This document shows positions 21,802 to 32,459 of a DNA stretch of 64,000 nt, piece after piece. The DNA is taken from assembly GCA_014281115.1 (NCBI GenBank), contig JACONQ010000008.1:2418001-2482000 (forward strand), in the 5' to 3' direction. A model generated the notes under the pieces. It saw only the letters and a program-made list of their open reading frames with translations, was not told the origin of the DNA and did no database searches. A program made the translations under genes and the position numbers. The stretch comes from Laburnicola sp. R22_1. Its lineage: Eukaryota; Ascomycota; Dothideomycetes; Pleosporales; Didymosphaeriaceae. The first letter of the stretch is position 1. Every line of letters starts with the position of its first letter.

Positions 21802-22328
21802 GATGGTTGGACAGGTCTCTTCGTGGGGAAGTGCTGGTTGGTGCAGTTGCGATGGCGAAATGTGGGTTGAGGTGTGAGGTGTAAGGGTCAGAAGTGCAAC
21901 TTGAGAGCCGGGCGTTATATAAGTGAAAATTTCCCTCTTGTTCACCTCCACTGGCGAGTGAACATGTTGAGAGTGGAGCGCATCGATGTACGCTTACAAA
22001 CGTGTAGGAGCTTCCTAACGTGGGTCAAGTCTTTCACTTATGCAACACTTACTCAATGGTTGTTACCCTGATACTTGCCTGCAGTTTGCTTCCATGGATC
22101 ACTTGACTTCTCGTGATACTTCTTGTCCGCGACTCCTGAGGTCGCGGTGCTTTCACTCCTCGGCGCCAAGCCGTCGCGTCGCGTCGCGTCGCGCCTTCCT
22201 TTACTGTTTATGGATGACTCAGCTGCATACAAGTCGCCACCCGCCGCATATTTCCCTACGCAGCCCGCGTTCTCACCTCACCTTCGGCTGTACCTAACAA
22301 ACGCGTGCTTTTGTTGGTAGCTGCAGGT
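21802..22328. other. Divergent promoter region
   Basis: Shared upstream region of the zinc-finger gene (minus) and the F-box-like gene (plus). It contains a short run of GTCGC repeats near 22173-22193; otherwise nothing recognised. Confidence 0.5.
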
Positions 22329-23412
22329 ATGGCATCCCCAGGTATGTAACCTTCCCTCACGTCACTTCACGCGATGTTAAATGACCGTCGTCGTGGGAGA
22401 TTCTAACCTAGTTCGAGTCCTCACATACGCAGAGAGGGGTCTGGTAACACAATTTCACGCGATATTTCATTACAGGCACTAACCACAGATCACTATAGCC
22501 ACGAACATCGTCTCCTTGCGGATTAACCCCAAGCTTCGAGGTCCCACACCATATCGCGCGGCTCGACAACGAGGCAATGCTCTACTATATCTTCCGCGTG
22601 AAATTCGTGACAAGGTCTACAAGCTCTACGCTGAAGCCGAAGACAAGAAAGCCCTTGGATATCCCTATCAAGATATCAAGCAGGCGGCGTTGATGCAGAC
22701 CTGCAAGCAAATGTGGCGAGAAGTCGAGCGTTGTTGGTTCACAAGTCACACCCAGATCGTCGGTCTTAACAATTATACAAGCCTTGTATCGTACCTACAG
22801 GCCAAGAAGAAGAGAGGCGATGCTTTCAAGTACGTTGAACGGCTATTGATCTCAAGTGTCAGCGTCTTTTTCAACGGCCTTCCGATATTCGAAGTAACTG
22901 ATGTCGAACCCAACGAAGCACTGCATATGCTTAGCGAATCACGGTGTATGCTTTTCGCTCACTGCATTCATCTGCGTCGTCTCGACATCCCGATCAATAT
23001 GCTAGATCATGACCGTGTGGATTCTCGATACTGGGATGCAGCTGAGCTCATCACCGAAATCGACATCTAAGATCTGTTCCAGTGCAAGCACCTCCGCAAA
23101 TTGGTGCTTCGCTATAACATCAGTGAATGTCGCATAGAATGTCGGTCACTGAAAGAAGACTGTCTCTACTCGACACGAGCAGACAGTGACCTCCCATATC
23201 ACCAAGCTGCAGTCCAAGCTATCTGGGATTTGAAAACCTGGCTCGAGAACCAATTCAAGGGACAGGGAATAAACGTTTATGTCTCCTGTACGTGGTTCGA
23301 CTTGGGTGCGGACTCTTCGAAAGCCGGCGATTATTACGCTCGTTCGGTGTTTGGACAACTATTCCCGTATCGGAGACTAACCTACGCCGAAATGTTCTCC
23401 GACTCCGACTAA
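22329..23412 (+). pseudogene. F-box-like protein gene interrupted by an in-frame TAA
   Basis: Exon 1 is 22329-22341 (ATG GCA TCC CCA G) and exon 2 starts at 22499 after a GTATGT...CTATAG intron; together they open the frame MASPATNIVSLRINPKLRG. The segment NALLYLPREIRDKVYKLYAE is the degenerate F-box-type start common in fungal proteins of the LPxEIRxxIY class, followed by QTCKQMWRE and leucine-rich helices (CIHLRRLDIPINML, CKHLRKLVLRYNI). TAA at 23068-23070 splits this, yet the same frame continues without break for 113 more codons of matching character to the stop at 23410-23412. It is consistent with CAA to TAA. An intron skipping the stop (weak GTGTGG donor near 23013 to AG at 23090) is the alternative and would keep the gene alive. 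Readthrough length is 308 codons. Confidence 0.7.
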
Positions 23413-24552
23413 ACTATGCTGGTGTACCCACGGTTTTGCGGTGCACACTTCCAAGACGGGACTCACTCAGGCAACGGCTGTTGCTATCGACGAACACACG
23501 GTCACATGAGACGTCAATTCAGAGAGGCAAATTAAACTTGGCCGCCAAAGATTGTGGAGAGTAAATGCGGGTACAATTTGGTACAGGGAATGTCAATAAT
23601 GATTTAGTCAATGGTCTAATTATGTACATTCTACCAATTTCTTCGGCGACGGCAGCGTTTCTCTAGCACAACGCGGCACATGGACCATCCATCAGGTCTC
23701 AAGGACGGAGCTACTTGATCACAACAACGTGCGTCTTCTTCACACATGGATATCACACGCAAACAGAAAGCGTATTCTAAGTAACTAGTTACTTAGCTTT
23801 CCCCATTCAATGAAACCTAACAGAGTGTCCAAGCATTGTTCATTATCCCGCACAACACCTCCTGAGCAGCAACATTCCAGTCCAAAAATAATTCAAAGTG
23901 CCTACCCAAAGCGATGTGCTGTGGGTTCTTTCTCAATACCGTCGGGCGGGTCTCTGTTCCTATTTGCTGTTTGCTTGGTTATGTGTTTGTCCCCGTGTAT
24001 CCAAGAGATCATTGCTCACATCTATCTTCGTAATACCTCCCCCACCCACGAAGTCGATTAGCCCTCTTGAAGAACATATCACTGCGCATTGCTACTATGT
24101 CAATATCATCGCATAGCTTCGCAAAAGCGAAACGAACTGTTACCCCGACTGGAGACCAACCAACGCACCCAACTCCATGGCTCCATTCCTTAACACAAAC
24201 ATAACCGCCAACCTCCTCACTAAACACGACCCCCTACCTTCACTTCCTAACCACTCGTCCCCTCGTCCGCACAGCATCTTACCTCACCCCAGTGTCTGTA
24301 CTCTCTTCCTTTTCCCACCCTTAGCTGATCCCGCCGTCTCGGCCTAATCGCGCACCAGAAAACAAGCAATAAATCACGTCCTGTTCGTATTTTCAAGTCA
24401 TCAGACATGCTCACATGTATGTACAAGCCATGCTAGAGCCTCAAAATCCCAATCTTTATTCCATATATACAACCTCACCAACGTTCCAGCGGAAACAATC
24501 AAACCAACCAACCGCCCCCCCCCCCACGGTCCCAACCTCCCCCATCACCTCC
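23413..24552. other. Intergenic region
   Basis: No gene supported. Both neighbours end here. It contains an 11-C homopolymer at 24515-24525 close to the CE5 gene's 3' end. Confidence 0.5.
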
Positions 24553-25355
24553 CTACGCAGTAACCTTACTCTTAATAAACGACATAGCCTGCGCCCCATA
24601 CTTGTTAACATACTGCTGATGCGAATTCGCATCATGGCCATTGCAACAGTACGGATCCGTAGAATCGCAGTACGACTTGATGATGCTCGAGTCCGCGGGT
24701 GCGCACTGGAATCCCGCCGGGCGAGCAGCAAACTACGCAATATGATATTAGCATCTGGTGGACGCGGACAGGAAGAGGGAGGGGAGGAGCTTACGCCTTG
24801 GGCTCTGCACGTTCCCACGTTGTAGGGGAGGCCGTTGCGGTTGTGCGGGTCGCCCATGAAGATGGCGGCTTTGACGGCAGCAAGGGCGTTGCCGGTGAGA
24901 GTGGCGCCTGCGCCGCCGCAGAGGGCGTTGTCCATGATTTGGCCGCCCTGCGTAGCATGTACGTTAGTGCGAGACGTGCAAGACGGGGGTTCGATGCCTG
25001 TTACCTGAGAGTACCCGATGAGGACGATCTGCGTGCTGGGGCACTTTTGGTTGTACGCGGTTACGGCCCTGACGACGGCGGCGGTGCCCTGGCGGGCCGA
25101 GTTTTCGTAGCTGACTCCGCCGCAGGACCACTGGCCGCCGCAGGCTGGGTAGACGATGGCTTCCGAGCCGGCTCCTGGGTAGGCGGATTTGACTTGGTTC
25201 ACGAGGCCGCCGGCGGTACCGTAGCCGGGACCCACGGTCGTTTCGCGTGCGCCGAAGACATAGACTTTAGGGCAGCTTTGTCTTTCGGTGAGTTCGACTG
25301 GGGTGGCGGCAGCGAGGCCTGCGAGGGAGAGAGCGGCGGCAGCGGTGAATTTCAT
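24553..25355 (-). CDS. CE5 family secreted esterase (acetyl xylan esterase / cutinase fold)
   Basis: Secreted serine esterase, 227 residues, three exons (25355-25005, 24947-24795, 24732-24553), GT-AG introns of 57 and 62 bp, phase 0. Signal peptide MKFTAAAALSLAGLAAA, then a short propeptide ending near ERQ. The catalytic serine lies in GYSQGGQIMD across the first intron (about S116), with the Asp in DPYCCNGHD (about D194) and the His twelve residues later (H206). That spacing is the one known for acetyl xylan esterase II, and the Cys pattern also fits AXE II better than a true cutinase. It would remove acetyl groups from xylan, releasing acetate, and would work with xylanases such as the GH30 enzyme 9 kb away. 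No carbohydrate-binding module. Confidence 0.93.
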
Positions 25356-26688
25356 GATCGTGACGGTAAGATGGTGTGAGATTGGTGGATCGTGAACAAC
25401 AACGTGCTGTTCCGCCTCAAAGGCGAAGTATAAGACGAAGCCGTATGGAATTTTGCCTCCTGTCTTTAGGCAGAATTACCCATGGTGTAAAACAATGTTA
25501 ATTCGAACTTGTGGGGTTTGTACTACATTTTGGTAGCTAGACAGCCGCTTAGCCCTTTCATCCGTTCGGCGCAATCTATTCGTAGTGTCTTGCAATGTTA
25601 AATGCACAGGGGGTTCGAGTGGCGAGATGCAAGCATATTCTGGGGTGCATATAAGAGCCGGCCGGGGAGTGCATAATACGCTACGAACGAGTCATGAGTC
25701 GATAAAAGCCGGTAGACTAGGGCCGCGTAGAGCGAGGTACATGTCGTCTGGTCTGCTCGGGTCTCGGTCTGAAGGTAGATGAGATGGCTAAAAGGAGTTG
25801 CAGGCAGTAGTTCTCGGTCGAAGAATGGCGGCGTGCCGGGTGTTGCAACTTGTGCGAGAGCCGCAGAGCCACGTACGATTATTGTCGGAAGAAATATATG
25901 ATCTGCGTTGCGAGAAAGAGCACAACGCCGGGTAGGGAGATGTTTATGCGTCGGAACGCATGAGAGCAAGAGGGCCAATAGATTCGGGCCACGATGTGAT
26001 GCTCGAAGAGCTCATGGAAAGACGGCTCAAAATGGTGAGGGTAATCTAGACGAAACAATCATGCGTTTCGAAACGCACGCACAGGAAACAATGCACGACA
26101 TTGACCTCACACAACAATCAGTTCAAGATTGTGTGAGGACAATCGATTGTTGTAAATGTAAGCGAAGAAGCTGTGGGATGTACACTTGGTGTTACTACCT
26201 AATGGGACAGGTACGTCAGTTAGTCGTTGGACGCTGAGTCATCCCAATGGCACGTGATGCACTAGCTGCCCAGGTGCCCAGGTGGAGCCAACGAGGCGTT
26301 AATCAGACCCCAAGACGAGCTTGCAACCCAACAACATCGAAGCACTCTATACACACTGTTGTTGTCAGCAATCATCGTAGTATTATTAAATCATGGTACT
26401 GAACCAAAAGGCAAGGGCGCGACCGATGCTACCTGGTAAGAAGCCCCGGGTCAATGTCATCTCGAGAAAGATGTCAAGGGGAGAATATTGTTCCTTCTTG
26501 CAGTCGGACAGGATGGAGATGGATATAATTCGGCAATCTTGAAGGGGGCCCACTGTACATGGCAGGACGGGCTAATAGTACCATACACATAAACTATATT
26601 CAACATTTGGTACAAGTTGTATCCACAATCTCTAATCAATGTTGTTACATGGAAGAAAACACTAGTTTTACAAAGCTCTTGCATCCGC
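25356..26688. other. Intergenic region
   Basis: Promoter side of the CE5 gene and 3' side of bL28m. No coding frame supported. A stem-loop lies at 26105-26138 (CCTCACACAA pairing with TTGTGTGAGG). Confidence 0.5.
26105..26138. other. Perfect 10-bp inverted repeat (stem-loop)
   Basis: CCTCACACAA, a 14-base spacer, and TTGTGTGAGG form a perfect hairpin. A palindrome ACAATCGATTGT follows a base later. No nearby gene boundary explains it; it is too far from either neighbour to be an obvious terminator. Confidence 0.6.
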
Positions 26689-28161
26689 CTATGCACGCAA
26701 CCTAGAGCGAGAGGCCGACTCCTTTTGGCTGGCCTGTATCAATGCATCCCACCCCTGGGCTTTCTGTGAATGCCCGGACTGCTTAGTGACTGCAACCCAC
26801 GGCCATTTGTTTGCATTCGGCCATCTCGCCAGGGCTGCATCAATGTACGCTTGTTTAGCATTAGCTTGAAAACTAGCTTTTCTCATCATCTCTGCTTTCT
26901 CCAGGGCGGTTTGGATACGAAGTCGCTCCTGCTCTGGCACCCTTGCATCCGAGACTGCTTTCGCGGCGTCTGCGAGCTCTTTGTCATTAGCGGCTTTGCC
27001 AATTGCTTTGAAAGCTGCTTCGCCACCTGCTGCTTTGACTTTGGCGGCGTACGTAGCAGATTCCTCCGGCTTGACTTGTTTCCTGTATTCTTCGTATCCA
27101 CCAGCAGCTGCTATCCGCTCTTGGACTGCGGCGCGGTGGGCTTGCATTGCGGCCTTGAAATCACTCTCGTCGTGCAGGCTGCGCGAATACTCGGCTTCTA
27201 GTCTTTCTCTGAAAGTCTCGCGGTTGCGTTTCTTGTCCTCGTCTCGTTTCTCGGCTCTGAGCAAAGCCAGCTTGACGCCCTGGTGAACATTGCTGACTAC
27301 CCCTCGAGCGACATAGCGCTTCCCGGCCACACGCGCCTTGGTGTATTCGCCACCAGCTGCCATGGCTATGTCGTGGCTCCCTCGTCCGAGCCCCGTGTTC
27401 GGAATTTCTTCAGCTGTGAATACAGCTTCTGTGGTGATTGTACGATCGGCGTATGGAGCGGCTTCTTCGGTGGCGTCTTCAGCCGCCTCGTTTAGCGCGG
27501 CATCGCGCGCAGCTTCGAAGGCAGCAACATCAAGCGCCTGTTCGGGTAGGTCCAACGTCGTAATAGCCGGCATAGGCCATTGGCGGTCAATTTCTTCCGC
27601 GGGCACGCCCAGCGCAGCGGCATCATTCCTCATCCGGTGGATGACTTCAGGCCTTTGCAGCAGGGTCCACCGCAGCGCCCACCCCAGGGTACCGAGCTCC
27701 TTGATGCGGCTTTCGCTCGGCTTGAGCAGGTATTCGTCCAGGCCACCCTCACGGTCAATCGTCTTGAGCACGCTCGAAGTGACGCGCAGCTTTATCCGCT
27801 TCTTCAGCGCGACCGAGTACAGGCTCTTCTGAAGCACGTTGGGCTTCCAGTAGCGGCGCGTCCGGGTCTCGGTCTTGTCGGAGACGTTGTTGCCAAAATG
27901 TATCATCTTGCCGCCGTAGAGGCCCCTATCCATCTGCTTGTACAGCAGGGCCGGGCCGTAGGGGTACTCGGGTATCGCTGCATCTTGCGGAATGACGAAT
28001 TTGGGGAGATGGAAGCCGAGGTCGCCGCCTTTCCGTCGCTTGAAGATGTTCCTGCATAGGACGGACGAGGTGGTGAAGGTGCGTGGGGCGGCCTGGGGCT
28101 GGCGGGCGAGAATGGCCGGCTTCGAGAGGCTCCCGGAGAGCAATTGGCAGCGAGGCGGCAT
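26689..28161 (-). CDS. Mitochondrial large-subunit ribosomal protein bL28m
   Basis: Intronless, 490 residues. N-terminal mitochondrial presequence rich in Arg/Ser (RTFTTSSVLCRNIFKRR), then the L28 core: GLYGGKMIHFGNNVSDKTETRTRRYWKPNVLQKSLYS and KRIKLRVTSSVLKTIDREGGLDEYLL near residues 85-155. Bacterial L28 is about 78 residues; the long Ala/Glu-rich helical C-terminal extension (residues about 240-460) is typical of fungal mitochondrial forms. ATG 28161 was chosen over the in-frame 28221 because it directly precedes the presequence. It is a component of the mitoribosome large subunit. Confidence 0.93.
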   Translation of the reverse strand: MPPRCQLLSGSLSKPAILARQPQAAPRTFTTSSVLCRNIFKRRKGGDLGFHLPKFVIPQDAAIPEYPYGPALLYKQMDRGLYGGKMIHFGNNVSDKTETRTRRYWKPNVLQKSLYSVALKKRIKLRVTSSVLKTIDREGGLDEYLLKPSESRIKELGTLGWALRWTLLQRPEVIHRMRNDAAALGVPAEEIDRQWPMPAITTLDLPEQALDVAAFEAARDAALNEAAEDATEEAAPYADRTITTEAVFTAEEIPNTGLGRGSHDIAMAAGGEYTKARVAGKRYVARGVVSNVHQGVKLALLRAEKRDEDKKRNRETFRERLEAEYSRSLHDESDFKAAMQAHRAAVQERIAAAGGYEEYRKQVKPEESATYAAKVKAAGGEAAFKAIGKAANDKELADAAKAVSDARVPEQERLRIQTALEKAEMMRKASFQANAKQAYIDAALARWPNANKWPWVAVTKQSGHSQKAQGWDALIQASQKESASRSRLRA

Positions 28162-29543
28162 TGCTGGAGCGGCGGTGGACAAGGCAATCGTGGTGCTGTT
28201 CTGCGAGACGGGGGTCCGCAAGAAAAACCCGCTTAGTCATCCTGGTCCGGGCGTCAAGATTTCTATAAGATGCGGATGCACGAACAAGAAGAGGAACATG
28301 GAGGGGATCGATCAATTTTCAAGTGTGACTGGACTAGCGGGGATTGTTGGAATGTTGTGAACAGCTTCCTCAGATCATCACGCTTTTCAAGCCTACCTGA
28401 CTCTAATGGTCTTAATAGTACCTTCACCGAGTCTCCATTGGTTCAGATTGGCACACTTTTTGAGTCTGTCACAAGTCAAGTCATGTACAGAGATGACCGA
28501 ATAGACTGACAGCTAAAGTGAGTTGTTGTCAATGCTGAATGCCACATGGAGCCCTGGAGTATGAAAAGTCACGTGGATACACGCTAGCATCTTGGCACGA
28601 ACTTTTGTGTCTCCTAGCATGGCTTTTCATCAAACATAACCCACATCATTATAAGCTACAGCCACACCTTCACAAACACTCAACCTTTGCCGCCTCCGCT
28701 CTCGGAGCCCTAACTCAACCCAATCTAGGGTCCATAGATGGAAACGGTCCACGCTTCGAAGGCGTTCATCATAACGAAACGCTTCCATCATCATCATGCG
28801 ATCTGCGATGTTCCTAGGGTATATTTAGAGAAGTGATAGCCCTCATGCAAGACATTGCTCTCGGTCGAAAGCTTGTCCAATTGCTTCATGCGCCCGAAAC
28901 CCGGCCGACAGGTCCGCAACGCACTTCAGGCTGCCGCCACCTGCAATACGCAGCTGTCTGACATTTGGCCCCCATTCAGGCATGCAGCCCTGAATCAAAT
29001 CCGCATGACCAACTGCTCGGTGTTTTCTGACCAGACTGCAGGACTTCGGTCTGGATCCGCAGCACGTTGCCAACACGACTTTCCGAATGTGGCAACGCGA
29101 TGGGGGAGTTTGACTGGTAGCCTACAAAGGGGCATGGGCGTAGGGCTGATGGTGTGTGTGAGGTCAGCCGGGAAAAGAAATATTTGTGTAACGTAGACGC
29201 GGCGGCGACCGATGCGCTTACGCTTACGCCCGATGTCACTTGCGAGACGCACTCCTCTTTGTGTACCAAACGCGACTGCGCCATATCTGTGGTACGGATA
29301 GATGACAGCTGAGTGGCGTCGTTGACAAGAGGCAGATTTTGAGCTTGGACGGCTGTGAGGAGGCGTAGTTGTGAAGTGATAGCTTCTGAGACGAGATGGC
29401 TGTGAAGTATAAATGCTGTAGTTCGTCTTCTTCGATGGTCTGCACAAATCAAGGCCATCGATCTGCCTCGTACTCTTGTCCCAAGATATTGTTTCTCCTT
29501 GTCATTTTCAAACAGCTATCGAGCTGTTAGCTTAGGTCCAAGC
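28162..29543. other. Intergenic region
   Basis: Upstream sides of bL28m (minus) and the GMC gene (plus). Overlapping minus-strand frames at 28976-29458 have no domain content. Nothing else recognised. Confidence 0.5.
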
Positions 29544-31498
29544 ATGCGGTCCATCAATTCTTTCCTGCTTGTTCTTGCACCTTTCTTGATCAGTCCTTCC
29601 TTCTCTTCACCCACAGACCCCATAACCGGCCAACCTCTCATTGGAACCTCTTTTGGTGTGCCTGGTGTCAACTCTACCTACGACTACATCATCGTCGGTG
29701 GCGGTACCGCCGGCCTCGTCCTTGCAAGCCGTCTCTCGGACTCTAGCCACACCGTCGCCGTCATCGAAGCAGGCTCCTTCTACGAGTTCAGCAATGGCAA
29801 CATCTCCGCAATGCCGCGCTATGTTTGGGCTGGCGCTGGCATGGACTTGAGCGACGCGAATCCACTCGTCGACTGGATGTTTGTGACCGAGCCGGAAGAG
29901 GGCTACGGCGGCAAGAGCATACATTATGCTCGTGGACGCGCTCTAGGTGGTAGCTCCGCCCGAAACCATCTCGGATATCAGCGAGGGACGAGGGGAAGTT
30001 ACGACAAATGGGCCAAGGACGTAGGAGACGACGGCTTCGCGTGGAATAATTTCCAGAAATACTTCGACAAGTCGATAACCTTCCACAAGGTAGACACGAC
30101 GAAGCGGCTGGCGAACTCGACTCCTCTGTATGATTCCGTGAGTGAGACCGCTACGTCGGGGCCCGTCTCGGTCGCATATACAAATTATGTGGGACCGTTT
30201 ACGAGTTGGGCGCTAAAGGCTGTGAGGGCTTTTGGGATGAAAGCTATTCCGTCCTATATTGGGGGTGAGTTGATTGGATCCAGCTGGGATATGCGTACTG
30301 TGAATGCGAAGACGATGGTTCACGATTCATCAGAGACGGCGTATCTACGACCGGCGTTGAAGTGACCGAATCTGGTCGTATATCCTTTGACCATGGCGAC
30401 GAAGATATTGTTCAGCGGCACCGAGGCTGTTGGTGTGCAGTGCGACACACTGGGGAAAGTGTTCAGGCTTAGCGCGAACAGAGAGGTTATTCTCAGTGCC
30501 GGCGTCTTCCAGAGTCCGCAACTCCTCATGGTCAGCGGCATTGGTCCGAGAGCGACATTGGCCAAGAATGGCATTCCGGTTGTTGTTGACGCACCTGGAG
30601 TCGGACAAGGATTGGAGGTATGTGTATTTCGAATTTAATCATGTCGGCGAGCGCGATCAGCTGACTTCATAGGACCATCCGGCTGCCGCTGTCTATAGGA
30701 AGGTGAAAGTGCACAGTTCTACCATGTTCAACACTCCTGCCAAGAATGCGGCTGCTGCCGAAGCCTTCTTGACAGACGGGACCGGCCCGTTGTCAGGCAC
30801 GGGAGGAGAAATTATTGGTAAGATTGCACTCTTCATGCTAGCCGTGCCTTGTTGTTGCATCCAGTCTAACGCCTCCTGCAGGATGGGAGAAAGTGCCTCG
30901 CCGCTTGATCTCCAAGTCGACTGCAACAGCATTGGACGCCGCCGTCCCCAAGGACTGGCCAGACCTCGAAATCTTGGCCACCCAAGGATATCCAGGACCC
31001 AACCCTCCAGACGGCGCCGACTACATCGGTATCGATATCGCGCTTGTCAACACCTTCTCCCGCGGCACAGTCTCAATCTCGTCGTCTTCCATGCTCGATC
31101 CCCCTGTCATCCACATCAACTTCCTCAGCGATGCTCGCGACAAGGAAGTTTTGATAGCTGCCGTCAAAAGAGCGCGAGAAATATTTGCCGACAAATCGCT
31201 AGCACCCGTTCTTGTGGGTGGCGAGGTCGCACCGGGAAATTCCACCACATCAGACGAAGACATCCTGGCTTATATCCATCGCACTGCGCAGATATTCTTC
31301 CATGCGAGTAGCACGTGCAAGATGGGTAAATCGGGCGATAAGATGGCGGTTGTAGACTCGGAGGGAAAAGCATTCGGGGCGCAGAGTCTACGTGTAGTAG
31401 ATGTAAGTGCGGTGCCATTCCTGCCGCCAGGTCATCCGATGGCGACGGTGTATGCTTTGGCGGAAAAGCAGGCGGAGCTGATATTGAAAGCTAGTTAA
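29544..31498 (+). pseudogene. GMC oxidoreductase (FAD-dependent, secreted) with an in-frame TGA
   Basis: Exons 29544-30617, 30673-30817, 30882-31498 (introns 55 and 64 bp, GT-AG). A signal peptide (MRSINSFLLVLAPFLISPSFS) precedes the FAD-binding IIVGGGTAGLVLASRLSD and VAVIEAG; the GMC signature ARGRALGGSSARNH follows. The C-terminal domain ends HASSTCKMG...VVDVSAVPFLPPGHPMATVYALAEK with the catalytic His. At codon 274 (30363-30365) the frame reads AAG TGA CCG AAT, exactly where family members have ALxRPNL; CGA to TGA fits. Both halves are otherwise clean and in the same frame, and no splice pair removes the stop. Full length would be 611 codons, normal for aryl-alcohol, glucose or choline-type oxidases. 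It is probably a recent pseudogene, or the strain carries a null allele. Confidence 0.85.
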
Positions 31499-32306
31499 TT
31501 CCGACTTGTAGACCTGTAACTGTATATGCTTAGGTCTTGTGCCAATCCTATATCTTTGACGCTCTTTGCTGCCAATATAGATGCAAGGGGGTTGCCCCAG
31601 GATAACGAAATGGGATATGCTTGAAATTTCATTCTGCAGCTGTATGAGCAGCGTATTTGTTAACAGTTATTACTTGATCTAGCTATTGAGCGTCGCGGTT
31701 TTGGATTGAGGTCGACTTCTATTAATATGTTAGAAAGATGTCGAGGTTGGAAGCTGCTGTGGCGGTAGTGCATTGAAGGAAAGGGATGATCTCGGTCCGA
31801 TTTCGCGCCATCCTTGCGACCTGGATTTTTTTTTATGACTATAGTTACTAGTACTATACTATAGTAAAAGAAAATCTAGCTATAACCTATTTTTCTATGT
31901 ACTAGCTCTGTGCAAGATATCTATTATATAAATATAGGCGGTGATTACCTATAACAGCGTTATTTCTAAAATTAAAAAGTTCCTTAATTATGTGATTTGA
32001 CTGTGAAGTGCCTGTGGGTCTCGGTCGAGACCGGGATTTTTTCTTCTCCCTTCCCAATAATTAGACCTGCTGGAATGCGGGTGCCAAGATCGCTGGAATG
32101 TGTACGGGGGTTTTGTGGATGAGACTACTGCGCTAGTGCTTAGCGTGGGTCACATGGTGGCCTAGCTCCCTAGGTAGAAAGTCACCGCTCAGGAGGCGAC
32201 TTTCTCTCCTTCTTTCTCTCCCGTAAACATTCCTCAAGGCGGCTTTCTCTCCTTCTTTTCTTTCTTGTAAAAGCTGCTTCAAAATATCACTTTCTCTCTG
32301 TTCAAA
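31499..32306. other. Intergenic region with a short AT-rich insert
   Basis: Around 31826-32010 the sequence becomes AT-rich (GACTATAGTTACTAGTACTATACTATAG and similar) within normal DNA, as expected of a small RIP-mutated transposon fragment. A 43-bp tandem duplication of a pyrimidine-rich leader (starting 32195 and 32238) lies directly before the F-box gene. Confidence 0.5.
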
Positions 32307-32459
32307 ATGTTTCGCAAGACCGGGCCGCTTCCAGAGTCCGTAATGACGTATCTCCCCCCAGAACTCCTCGTGGAAATGCTCAAAATGTTCCGCGAGATCG
32401 GCTCGCTTCCTAGGTCCGCAGCGAGGCCTCTCCCACCAGAACTTATCGTGGAAATCTTT
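32304..32459 (+). repeat. 78-bp in-frame tandem duplication at the start of the F-box gene
   Basis: Units 32304-32381 and 32382-32459, both starting AAAATGTT. In protein, FRKTGPLPES...YLPPELLVEML is followed by FREIGSLPRS...PLPPELIVEIF. The F-box start motif is therefore present twice. Confidence 0.85.

Noticed and set aside
22400..22430. tRNA-like GTTCGAGTCC loop word
   Set aside because: No acceptor or anticodon stem can be formed around it; it also lies within the intron of the F-box-like gene.
28976..29458. Overlapping minus-strand frames of 150-160 codons
   Set aside because: Two frames overlap with no motif, no signal peptide and no splice logic; treated as intergenic.
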